NCBI GenBank assembly: GCA_964405775.1
Contig: CAYOPG010000009.1
Location: forward strand, 1 to 44,893
Origin: JAAZFF01 sp964405775
Lineage (GTDB): Bacteria; Verrucomicrobiota; Kiritimatiellia; RFP12; UBA3636
Direction of reading: 5' to 3'
DNA length: 44,893 nucleotides
Position numbers and translations under genes: made by a program. Every line of letters starts with the position of its first letter. The stretch's first letter is position 1. Positions 22,872 to 30,348 of the stretch are shown here, one piece after another. The notes beneath the pieces were generated by a model. It did no database searches, was not told the DNA's origin, and worked only from the letters and a program-made list of their open reading frames with translations.

Positions 22872-24137
22872 ATGAGCGAGAAGCGAAAAAAACTGATAAT
22901 GAACGTCGATTTCTTTGATGAACTGTCGTTGCACTGGGATAAGGGTTATATGGATGCGGGCGACGTCGGAGAGCTCGTGGCAACGTGCGCGGAGAACGGC
23001 ATCGATACGATGTTCTGGCGCGCGAACGGTCTTGGCACTGCCGGATATCCCAGCAAGATTGTCGGTAGCGCAGAATGGGCCAAGACGGCAGATTTCTCGC
23101 TGTCTGTAGCCAGGATGTCGAAAAAGCAGCAGGAGGCCTACGCCCAGAACAAGGGCGAAGGCGAGCCGTGGCAGGGTCGGCTAACTGCCACGCTGGAGCA
23201 CATGGATCCGATTGCGGAGGCGCGCGATTTGTGCCGTCGTCACGGGATCGAGTTTTTTATTTGGCTTGATATAATTGACGAACGCCGTAGCAAGTTTTTG
23301 AACGAGCACCCCGAGTGTCTGGTCCTGGGGCGCGATGGCAAGACTGTGTGGCCCGGTCTGAGGGACTATGCGAACGAAGCGGCAGTCGCCAACGAGTTGG
23401 CGGTGGTAGATGAGCTGCTCGCATACAAGCCCGATGGACTCTATCTCAGCACTTCATGCCATACCCGCCACCTCGACTTCCCGGAGCCCGAGGATTTCTT
23501 CGGCTTCGGACCCGAGACGGTGGCGGCATACAGGCGCGCGACAGGGCGCGGAGTTGAAGAAGGCGAATTCGACGCTGCCAAGTGGCATTCGATCAAAGGC
23601 GACTTTTTCACGGAGTTCCTACGCAAGGTGAAAGCACGCGCAAAGGCCGTTAACGCCAAGGTGGCTGTCGGAACGCAGTTCGGGCCATATACAAACCTCA
23701 CCAGTCCATATTTCGACGGCGACGTGAAGTTCCGCTTCGAGACGCAGTGGAAACGCTGGATAGACGAGGGGATTGCCGATGCGCTGATTCTAGGCGACTA
23801 CGAATGGCCGTGGGACAGGGTGCCCACCTGGCAGTCGAAGGGCTATCAGGCGCCGAAAGGCAAGCAGATTGCCGATGTGCTGGCGGGGGAATATGTGGCT
23901 TACTCGCGGGGGCGCGCCGAGCTGTACTTTTTCTCGAGCTGGCTCTCTGCATACGCGCAGCACCACGACGGTGCCTCCGCGGCAGATCTCGAGGGGGCTA
24001 TGCGCATGCGTACACAGACTATCCTAGATACGGCGGTTGACGGGATCTGCCTGCACGAGGCGCATACTTTCGAATATTACAAGGGATTTGACACTATTGC
24101 CGAAATGCGCAAAACGCTGGATTCCGGCATTGCATAA
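22872..24137 (+). CDS. TIM-barrel glycoside-hydrolase-like protein
   Basis: A 421-residue cytoplasmic protein beginning MSEKRKKLIMNVDFFDEL. The order of segments (GIDTMFWRANGLG, CRRHGIEFFIWLDIIDERR, KPDGLYLSTSCHTRHLDF, GIADALILGDYEWPWDR, AVDGICLHEAHTFEYY) fits a (beta/alpha)8 barrel of the family-10-like glycosyl-hydrolase group. Likely acidic active-site residues lie in GDYEWPWD and in the terminal HEAHTFE, but I cannot assign a catalytic pair. No signal peptide is seen. The frame is open from 22776, overlapping the -10 box, so the internal ATG is chosen. A sugar isomerase-like gene follows after 19 bases, suggesting joint use of a carbohydrate substrate. Confidence 0.6.
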   Translation: MSEKRKKLIMNVDFFDELSLHWDKGYMDAGDVGELVATCAENGIDTMFWRANGLGTAGYPSKIVGSAEWAKTADFSLSVARMSKKQQEAYAQNKGEGEPWQGRLTATLEHMDPIAEARDLCRRHGIEFFIWLDIIDERRSKFLNEHPECLVLGRDGKTVWPGLRDYANEAAVANELAVVDELLAYKPDGLYLSTSCHTRHLDFPEPEDFFGFGPETVAAYRRATGRGVEEGEFDAAKWHSIKGDFFTEFLRKVKARAKAVNAKVAVGTQFGPYTNLTSPYFDGDVKFRFETQWKRWIDEGIADALILGDYEWPWDRVPTWQSKGYQAPKGKQIADVLAGEYVAYSRGRAELYFFSSWLSAYAQHHDGASAADLEGAMRMRTQTILDTAVDGICLHEAHTFEYYKGFDTIAEMRKTLDSGIA

Positions 24138-24156
24138 TAACGCCAAAGGGAGAAAA

Positions 24157-25170
24157 ATGAAAAAGAAGAACGAAGCAAAGCGCAAGACGCGCAAGTATTC
24201 TATAATTTTGGGGAACCTGGGCAACACGTGCGATAGATTCCTTTCGTCAGGGTACAAAGACCCTCTGGACAAAGAACTGATGCTTGATCAGGCGGCCTCA
24301 ATAGAGGGTGTGACGGGCATTGAACTTGTCGGAACATGGGACATTGATGACAAGAGCGTTGATAAAATGAAGACCGCGCTCAAGTCCCGCGGACTCGTTT
24401 GTTCCTCCATCATTCCCGATCTATTCGCGCAAAAGAAATGGGGCAGGGGAGCGCTGGCTTCCGCAGACGCCAAGATCCGCCGCCAAGCTGTGGCAGAAGT
24501 CAACACCATGACGGATATTGTCTTGGAGCTCGGAGGAAACCTGATAAACCTCTGGCCAGGTCAAGACGGCTACGACTACCCACTTTCTGCGGACTATTTG
24601 CAGGAGCGCAAGTGGATGACCGAAAGCATCGCCAAGTGCGCCGAATACGCGAAAAAGAAAGGCGTCAAGATCGCGCTTGAATTTAAGATGAAGGAGCCGC
24701 GCACGCATTCGTATCTGGCTCGTACCGCGGATACTCTTCTCGTAGCCAAGGACGTCGGCGGATCCAATGTTGGCGTCTGCATAGACACGGGGCACTCCTT
24801 CCTGGCATATGAGAACGTCGGCGAGTCGGTCGCGATGCTCAAGATGGGAGGCAACAAGCTGTTCCACATGCATTTCAACGACAACTTCGGCTCATGGGAC
24901 GATGACATGATCGTTGGCTCGATTCGCTTGCCGGAATACTTCGAGATGCTCTATTGGATGGAGAAGACCGGTTTCAACGGCTGGTTCAGCATGGACCAAT
25001 ATCCGTACCGCGAAGATGGCTACGGGGCTGTCCGCTCCAGCGTTCTGTTCCTGCAGCGGATGCACAAGCTTCTTGACCAGACTGGACTCGACAAGGTGGA
25101 GAATCTTATTCGCCAGCGCGATCCCGTGGCTACGTCCGCCTTTATCCGGGAAAACTTGATCGCGAAGTAA
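24157..25170 (+). CDS. Sugar phosphate isomerase/epimerase-type TIM barrel
   Basis: A 337-residue xylose-isomerase-like TIM barrel. Metal-site candidates are the Glu in KIALEFKMKEPR, the Asp/His pair in VGVCIDTGHSF, and the His residues in KLFHMHFNDNFG; the terminal GWFSMDQYPYRED supplies another acid. These fit metal-dependent isomerases or epimerases acting on keto sugars or inositol-like substrates, such as the L-rhamnose isomerase/tagatose epimerase group. Exact substrate is not readable. The ATG at 24157 follows AAAGGGAG, much better than the upstream in-frame starts within the previous gene. It probably works with the upstream glycosidase-like protein. Confidence 0.78.
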   Translation: MKKKNEAKRKTRKYSIILGNLGNTCDRFLSSGYKDPLDKELMLDQAASIEGVTGIELVGTWDIDDKSVDKMKTALKSRGLVCSSIIPDLFAQKKWGRGALASADAKIRRQAVAEVNTMTDIVLELGGNLINLWPGQDGYDYPLSADYLQERKWMTESIAKCAEYAKKKGVKIALEFKMKEPRTHSYLARTADTLLVAKDVGGSNVGVCIDTGHSFLAYENVGESVAMLKMGGNKLFHMHFNDNFGSWDDDMIVGSIRLPEYFEMLYWMEKTGFNGWFSMDQYPYREDGYGAVRSSVLFLQRMHKLLDQTGLDKVENLIRQRDPVATSAFIRENLIAK

Positions 25171-25193
25171 GGAGCGGCGGGAGATACGTTTGC

Positions 25194-26789
25194 TCAGTTG
25201 CCGCCTGATGAGGTGGTGATGGTGAGCGTGATCTCCCCGTCCTGCGATTTCTCGGCCACACACTCAACTATGCCGAGCGGGACTATAGCCCCGAGGATAT
25301 CGATGGTTGTAGCGATGAGCTTTCCCGTCGCTCGGCTCTCGGGGTTCCCGTCAAGTTTCATGGCAAGCTGTGCTATAGACCCGATGTGGCGCGATTCCTC
25401 TGCTGTTTTTCTCAGGTCTATGCGGAGGACGGCGAAAGCATCGGGGTATTTACCTATCCAGGCGTTTACGGAATCTGCAATGCTACGGGATCCCGGTGAT
25501 TTCATGAATGTTTCCCGCTGACGCCGTTGGCTGCCGTAATGTGAGCCTGCGTTCAGAAACCCGCCTTTTTTTTCCACGAATGCCATTTCGGAGGGCTGCG
25601 ATTTTCCGAGTATTTCAAGAATCGAAGGTATGAAGAATAGGGCGGGTGCGGCTTGACTTTCCGAAGACCCGTATGTGAAGCGCAGGTCGGTTCCTGAGTT
25701 GGCGGTCAGCACCTGTATGTCCTGTGTCCATACGGAGAAATCTGCTTCTTTGTCGAACGGTGCCGCAAAGTTCAAGGCCGGGCTTGCCAACGTGGCTATG
25801 CGCCCCTGATAAGGTTTGCCACTGATATATGCGACGGCACAACCGCTTTCAAGTGGTGGAGCGAATTCGTCAAAGTAGGTTCCGATGGCAGAGTCTGTTG
25901 TTAAAAGGATTGCCCCTGCATCATCGGGCACGTCTGAGCAGGGTGTTTTTAAAATGTCGAACGATTTGAATGGCGCCAGAGTTGGCATAAACTCCGGGAA
26001 TGGGTCGGTGCTGCGGACGCTTAGTGTAAAGTCGCGCTGTGTGAGGGATGAAAGGATTGCTTCGATTGGGGAATAAACTTTTGTCATCAACGGATCATAA
26101 ACCCAGAATTGGTGTTTATCCCTGCTCATGTGTTGCCACGGTTTTTTCGATGCGAACGCGATTGCGGGAGTGTCGTTGGGACCAAGGGCATGGACGCGCT
26201 CAGCGAGTTGTCGGACAGTCTCAGGGTGTGTCGAGAGGGTCGCGAGGAGGATGCCGTCGACCACATCAAGCGCCAAGACAATGTCGGTACCTTCGGCGTT
26301 TTTAAAGTTTTTGAACGCGAGATAGCGTGTTCCTGTGTCAGTGGTGTGGAGTTTTCCCAGACCTGGCACCCATTTAATACGCCACAGCATTTCCATTATC
26401 TCGCTTCGCCAACCCACATAGCTCGCCGCGGCGATATAGGCGGGGCTTTCAGGATAATACGGTGAGGCGGGGATATACGCAGCAACGGTGTCGGAGCCGG
26501 AGAGCCAGAATGCCGTCCAGTATATGCCGGCGGTGTCATCCTCAATCGTATCGGCGTCGTAGAGCCCGAGGTTGACCAGGACAGGGGCGATGGTTTTGTT
26601 GCGGAAAGCCGCTTTCAGCTCGGAAGCGATGTCTCGGTGGTACGATGCGATGGAGGCATCGGGCGGCATTGCGAGGAAAAGCGAATGGAGGCGTTTGGGG
26701 TGGTATAACATCCACGCGGTCAAAGCAACGGCTACGAGCGTTACCGCGAGGCGTTTGCGTTTTTGGGATTTGTGTTGCGTTTTTTGCAT
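25194..26789 (-). CDS. Unidentified protein with N-terminal membrane anchor
   Basis: A 531-residue protein I do not recognise. It starts with a basic segment (MQKTQHKSQKRKRLA) and one hydrophobic helix (residues about 14-31), so it is likely held in the inner membrane with the bulk outside. The long remainder has no Cys-rich or catalytic motif that I can name, and two similar-looking halves are possible: VVDGILLATLSTHPETVRQL and later LRIDLRKTAEESRHIG resemble the twofold layout of DUF3352-like proteins. This is only an impression. It converges with the isomerase gene 23 bases away and is transcribed alone. Confidence 0.6.
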   Translation of the reverse strand: MQKTQHKSQKRKRLAVTLVAVALTAWMLYHPKRLHSLFLAMPPDASIASYHRDIASELKAAFRNKTIAPVLVNLGLYDADTIEDDTAGIYWTAFWLSGSDTVAAYIPASPYYPESPAYIAAASYVGWRSEIMEMLWRIKWVPGLGKLHTTDTGTRYLAFKNFKNAEGTDIVLALDVVDGILLATLSTHPETVRQLAERVHALGPNDTPAIAFASKKPWQHMSRDKHQFWVYDPLMTKVYSPIEAILSSLTQRDFTLSVRSTDPFPEFMPTLAPFKSFDILKTPCSDVPDDAGAILLTTDSAIGTYFDEFAPPLESGCAVAYISGKPYQGRIATLASPALNFAAPFDKEADFSVWTQDIQVLTANSGTDLRFTYGSSESQAAPALFFIPSILEILGKSQPSEMAFVEKKGGFLNAGSHYGSQRRQRETFMKSPGSRSIADSVNAWIGKYPDAFAVLRIDLRKTAEESRHIGSIAQLAMKLDGNPESRATGKLIATTIDILGAIVPLGIVECVAEKSQDGEITLTITTSSGGN

Positions 26790-26875
26790 TTGCGGTAATG
26801 ATACAAGAAACTCATTGAATTCACTAGCATCTATAATTTTTTATATAGCAGGCAAGGGCAGGAGCGAAAAGAGGC

Positions 26876-26907
26876 GGGGGGCGGTGGTCAATTGACCACC
26901 ACCCCCC
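26876..26907 (-). terminator. Very strong hairpin after the pterin-synthase-like gene
   Basis: Six Gs, C, then GGTGGTCAA directly facing TTGACCACC, A, and six Cs form an almost perfect 32-base palindrome with one C-A mismatch. It begins 28 bases past the stop of the gene ending at 26935. The T-run on the minus strand is weak (CCTCTTTTC), so the hairpin could also protect the 3' end of the message or act in both directions. Confidence 0.65.
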
Positions 26908-26934
26908 TGTATATTTATTTGCGACTGCGCCCGA

Positions 26935-27417
26935 TTAATAGTCGACTGATGCGCAGTTGTCTCCGGACACGAACGTCAATTTTTTGATGTTCAGTTTGTC
27001 CTTGAGCAGCTCGTAGAACACCTCGATAAGGTTTTCACAAGTTGCCACTTTCTTGACTACGACGAGGCGGCACTCGGGATACGCCTTTGCGAGGTCGATC
27101 TCGAATGCGTCGCCAACCATTGTGTTGGTGGGTGCGCCATCGCGGATGCCCTGCTTCACGTAGGCGTCGAGGACGCCGGGGAGCAGCGGATCTTCCTGCT
27201 GGAGGATGAGCGCGTGGTCGAAGTTCTTCAGGTAGTCCCATGCGATGCGCTTGATGCTGTTGCAGGGGTACACGAAACCTGTGCGTTTGTCGACTTCGCC
27301 CTCGACCTCAATCGTCAGCAGGCCGGAGTGTCCGTGCAGGTACTGTGCTTCGCCTTCGTAGTTCAGGAAGCGATGCGCGTATTGGATGTTTAGTTTGGTA
27401 ATAGACCTTTTCTTCAT
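26935..27417 (-). CDS. QueD/6-pyruvoyl-tetrahydropterin synthase-like protein lacking the catalytic Cys
   Basis: A 160-residue tunnelling-fold protein. Zinc-binding histidines are H15 (YAHRF), H28 and H30 (YLHGHSG), and the D67-H68 pair (FDHALIL) is kept. The catalytic Cys four residues before the HGH motif in QueD is Ala24, next to Glu23. The pterin-anchoring Glu near the end (usually in a V-x-E-T/S stretch) is missing; that place reads FVSGDNCASVDY. A longer loop lies between DHALIL and ATCENLIEV. Chemistry may thus differ from preQ0 or biopterin synthesis. Its ATG overlaps the stop of the PerR-like gene (27414-27417), so both are translated from one message and probably share peroxide or metal control. 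Confidence 0.82.
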   Translation of the reverse strand: MKKRSITKLNIQYAHRFLNYEGEAQYLHGHSGLLTIEVEGEVDKRTGFVYPCNSIKRIAWDYLKNFDHALILQQEDPLLPGVLDAYVKQGIRDGAPTNTMVGDAFEIDLAKAYPECRLVVVKKVATCENLIEVFYELLKDKLNIKKLTFVSGDNCASVDY

Positions 27418-27878
27418 GCTTTTTTTCCTTTCGTTGTTGTTGTTTTGTTATTTGACTTACTAGTTTTCCCACAGCATTCATCACATACCCCTGTGATCCT
27501 CAATTCCACCTGCCTCACCTCTCCCGCGAAAGCTCGTACATGGGGGGCGGCTTCGTCGCTGAGGTCAAAATCCACAATCTTGTCGCACCGCTCGCAAATG
27601 TAGTGCCCGTGAGGTCCCGTGCGTATGTCGTAACGCGCCCGCACGATGTGGTCGATGCGGTTTAGTAGCCCCAAATCGGAGAACTCGTTCAAGATTCTGT
27701 ACACGCTCTCGCGCGTGATGCGTGGCACGGACTTGCGGCAATGCGCCCATACTTCGTCTACATTCGGGTGCGTATGGTTGCTGCGGACACAGTCATACAC
27801 CGCAAGACGCTGTGAAGTGCCTTTTAGCCCGTGTTCCCTGCATAGCGCGAGGAATTTATTTTTTTCGGTTTCGTTCAT
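27414..27878 (-). CDS. perR: Fur-family regulator of the PerR (peroxide sensor) type
   Basis: A 154-residue Fur-family repressor. The winged helix covers residues about 1-80 (RITRESVYRILNEFSDLGLL). The regulatory metal ligands of Bacillus PerR are all present one position lower: H37, D84, H90, H92 and D103. The Asp at the last site is the PerR mark, where iron-sensing Fur proteins usually have Glu. The structural zinc is held by C95, C98, C132 and C135. Metal-catalysed oxidation of the histidines would release it from DNA. A perfect palindrome overlaps its own promoter, suggesting autoregulation. A short Lys/Thr/Asn tail ends the protein. The single downstream gene is a pterin-synthase-like enzyme. 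Confidence 0.85.
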   Translation of the reverse strand: MNETEKNKFLALCREHGLKGTSQRLAVYDCVRSNHTHPNVDEVWAHCRKSVPRITRESVYRILNEFSDLGLLNRIDHIVRARYDIRTGPHGHYICERCDKIVDFDLSDEAAPHVRAFAGEVRQVELRITGVCDECCGKTSKSNNKTTTTKGKKA

Positions 27879-27903
27879 GGATTACCTTTTTCACCTGTCT
27901 GTT

Positions 27904-27922
27904 ATTAAATGTAACATTTAAT
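27904..27922. promoter_or_regulatory. Probable PerR/Fur-type operator, 9-1-9 palindrome
   Basis: ATTAAATGT-A-ACATTTAAT is a perfect inverted repeat of nine bases each side, 26-44 bases before the regulator's ATG. Its form (7-1-7 core TAAATGT-A-ACATTTA) is like known Fur-superfamily boxes. It overlaps the -10 box of the predicted promoter, fitting repression. Confidence 0.75.
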
Positions 27923-27936
27923 TAGAATCGGGTCAA
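27908..27936 (-). promoter_or_regulatory. Promoter of the perR-like operon
   Basis: On the minus strand TTGACC (27931-27936), a 17-base spacer and TACATT (27908-27913). The -10 lies inside the palindrome. The predicted leader is about 20 bases with AAGGT ahead of the ATG. Confidence 0.6.
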
Positions 27937-27996
27937 CCCCTTTTTTTGACTTTAAAAAACAATCGCTTCCGTACGCGCGGGACTCGCAACTAGTTC

Positions 27997-28026
27997 TTGA
28001 TTATATATACGCTGAGACTATATAAT
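27997..28026 (+). promoter_or_regulatory. Promoter of the lipoprotein-mla operon
   Basis: TTGATT (27997-28002), an 18-base spacer and a perfect TATAAT (28021-28026). The expected start of transcription, about 28033, coincides with the ATG at 28034, which implies a leaderless message. Confidence 0.6.
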
Positions 28027-28033
28027 ACACCGC

Positions 28034-29542
28034 ATGTTTCTAGGTTTTAAAACGTGTGTTTCGCGTGGATTGAGGTGCAATACGGCGTCGCTGATGGTGT
28101 TCGCCGCGTTCTCCTTTGTCTTGGCTGGATGCGCTTCGCCAACAACGGGACGAGTTCGCGACGCACATTTGCTCCAAACGGGGACGGAGGACGTGCGGCG
28201 CATCAACTCTGTGGAAAAGGTTGGCCCTTTCTACGAGCGCGTTGTGACATCTGACGGTAGCCTAAGGGAGTCATACAGACCGTTGCTTTACACACACATA
28301 GAGGCGGAGGGGGGCGATGCGGTAAGGCGCGAGGTGTTCTGGCCTATTTACGACTCCAGCCGCAGGGGGGATTCTCTGACGTGGCGTTTTCTTATCTGGT
28401 TCGGCTACGACAAAGATACTACGCAGTCTGGAAGTTACGGCAGGACGTGGCTTTTCCCGTTCTGGTTCAGTGGTACAACAAAGAAAGGCCAGAACTACGC
28501 CGCGCTGTTCCCGGGTTACGGGACGATACGAGACATGTATTTCGACAGGATCCACTTCGTTCTGTTCCCTATATGGGTTGAATATGATCGCGGCGCTTCT
28601 TCGACCTGGAGCGTTCTGTGGCCGTTCATAAGCAAGACCACTGGAGAGAAGCGCAACGGGTTCAAGGTTTTCCCCTTTTACGGGCAGATGGAACGTAAAG
28701 ATATTGATAAGACGCGTTTCGTGCTGTGGCCGTTCTGGAGCTCGGGAGAATATTACAACCGCAACCCCGGCAGTTCATGGATGCTATTCCCTGTTTTAGG
28801 CCGTGTGGATCGTGAATCGGAGTCCTCGTGGCTTGTGATCCCACCGTTTTTCAATTTCACTGCAGGAAAGGGTAAACTAGACTACTATCGCAAGATAAAC
28901 TGTCCGTGGCCGTTTATCCAGATCCACGACGGCAAAGACTGGCACAAGCGATATTTCTGGCCGATATACACGCATAGGTACGATGATGCCGGCGACTACA
29001 GCGCCCGTTCGTACCTGTGGCCGTTCTTCAACTTCCGAACAGCCAAACGCGCGGGGTTGAACGAACGCACACGCTCTGCCCTGCTGCTTTACGCTGACTC
29101 CGACATTAGACGCGACTCGGACGGCGATGGCTTCTACGAAACGCAGGTGGAAGAGTACAGCAGGCTATGGCCTGTCTATTCTTATCGTTCTGATCCAACA
29201 AATTCATTCTTCAAATTTCCGGATTTGAGTTTTTCAAAACGTACCGGCGCCCTTGAGCGGAACCTGCTCGGCATGTTCACACTTTACACTCGCGGAGCCT
29301 CGGAGGAACTGAATCGCGTTGATCACGAAGCCCTGTGGGGGATGTTCCGCTATGGCCATGGTGAGGATTACGACGCGTTCAGGATCTGGCCGTTCTACGA
29401 TTCTGCGGCGGAGCCTGATCGGTGGAGTTGGTCTTTGCTGGGCGGGCTTGTCGGACGTTCCGGCAACGCGGAACGTTCGCGCTGGCGCTGGCTGTGGTTC
29501 TTCGGCGGGGACAATGATGACGCGGAGGATGTTGAGAAATGA
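28034..29542 (+). CDS. Aromatic-repeat lipoprotein heading the mla-type operon
   Basis: A 502-residue lipoprotein. A basic n-region and LMVFAAFSFVLAGC give a clear lipobox with C33. The mature part is unusually rich in Trp, Phe and Tyr and built of many short units carrying WPF, WPFW, FWPIY or LFPF motifs about 20-45 residues apart, e.g. SVLWPFISK, RFVLWPFWSS, RYFWPIYTHRY and SYLWPFFNFR. This looks like repeated amphipathic beta strands, perhaps a barrel or beta-propeller; no named family comes to mind. Its TGA overlaps the mlaE ATG, so an outer-membrane role in lipid transport, taking the place of MlaA or a similar partner, is a reasonable inference. Start is ATG without leader. Confidence 0.75.
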   Translation: MFLGFKTCVSRGLRCNTASLMVFAAFSFVLAGCASPTTGRVRDAHLLQTGTEDVRRINSVEKVGPFYERVVTSDGSLRESYRPLLYTHIEAEGGDAVRREVFWPIYDSSRRGDSLTWRFLIWFGYDKDTTQSGSYGRTWLFPFWFSGTTKKGQNYAALFPGYGTIRDMYFDRIHFVLFPIWVEYDRGASSTWSVLWPFISKTTGEKRNGFKVFPFYGQMERKDIDKTRFVLWPFWSSGEYYNRNPGSSWMLFPVLGRVDRESESSWLVIPPFFNFTAGKGKLDYYRKINCPWPFIQIHDGKDWHKRYFWPIYTHRYDDAGDYSARSYLWPFFNFRTAKRAGLNERTRSALLLYADSDIRRDSDGDGFYETQVEEYSRLWPVYSYRSDPTNSFFKFPDLSFSKRTGALERNLLGMFTLYTRGASEELNRVDHEALWGMFRYGHGEDYDAFRIWPFYDSAAEPDRWSWSLLGGLVGRSGNAERSRWRWLWFFGGDNDDAEDVEK

Positions 29543-30348
29543 TAGTTCGTGATCCGCGGATAAAGGCTGAGAGGAAGGGGCTTTTCGCCAAGCTTGGTCA
29601 GAGTGTCATGCTCGTGATTGGAAAGATCGGGCGTGGCTCCATGATAGGAATCGGGGCGTTCTTTCAGATGCGTTATGCGTTGACGAAACGCTCTCGTCGT
29701 GAAATAGTAAGACAGCTATACATCTGTGCCGTGAAGAGTCTGCCAGTTGTGACCGTGGTCGCATTTTTCATAGGCATGGTTCTTGCCCTACAGTTGGGCA
29801 TAGAATTGCGGACATACAACCAAGAGCAGATGATAGGTTCAGCGGTAATGGCGACGATGCTAAGGGAAATGGGGCCTTTCATGACCGGTCTTGTGATAGC
29901 GGCGAGCGTGGGTGCGTCAATGGCCGCGCAGATGGGCACAATGACGGTGAACGACGAGATCGCCGCGCTCGAAATCATGTCGATCAATCCCCTGAAATTT
30001 CTGGTAATGCCACGCATGGTGTCAATGATAATCGCTATGCCCCTGCTCTCGTTCTATACTTGCATTCTGGCGCTTATAGGCGGAGGCGTAGTGGGGTACA
30101 CGCAGCTTTCCGTTCCCTGGAAAACGTATTGGGTCAACGCTATGGATTTCGCCAATTTGCGTTCTCTGTATGTTGGACTTTTCAAGGCCACGGTTTTTGG
30201 TGTGATAATTGTCACAGTGTCGTGCTACGAGGGCTTCATCACCTCTCGCGGTGCGGTAGGCGTCGGTAGTGCCACGCGTACCAGCGTGGTTCTCAACTTC
30301 CTTCTCATTCTTGTGATTGGCTACTTTGTAACGAGGTTGTTCTACTGA
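29539..30348 (+). CDS. mlaE: Lipid-transport ABC permease MlaE
   Basis: A 269-residue MlaE-family inner-membrane permease with about five to six hydrophobic segments. Hallmarks are VVTVVAFFIGMVLALQLGIEL, LREMGPFMTGLVIAASVGASMAAQMGTM, and the NDEIAALEIMSINPLKFLVMPRM coupling region. It forms the channel core of the Mla phospholipid transporter with MlaF and MlaD. The ATG overlaps the lipoprotein stop (ATGA, 29539-29542), and its own TGA shares one base with the mlaF ATG. An N-terminal basic stretch of about 35 residues precedes the core. No STAS-domain MlaB follows. Confidence 0.94.
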   Translation: MIVRDPRIKAERKGLFAKLGQSVMLVIGKIGRGSMIGIGAFFQMRYALTKRSRREIVRQLYICAVKSLPVVTVVAFFIGMVLALQLGIELRTYNQEQMIGSAVMATMLREMGPFMTGLVIAASVGASMAAQMGTMTVNDEIAALEIMSINPLKFLVMPRMVSMIIAMPLLSFYTCILALIGGGVVGYTQLSVPWKTYWVNAMDFANLRSLYVGLFKATVFGVIIVTVSCYEGFITSRGAVGVGSATRTSVVLNFLLILVIGYFVTRLFY

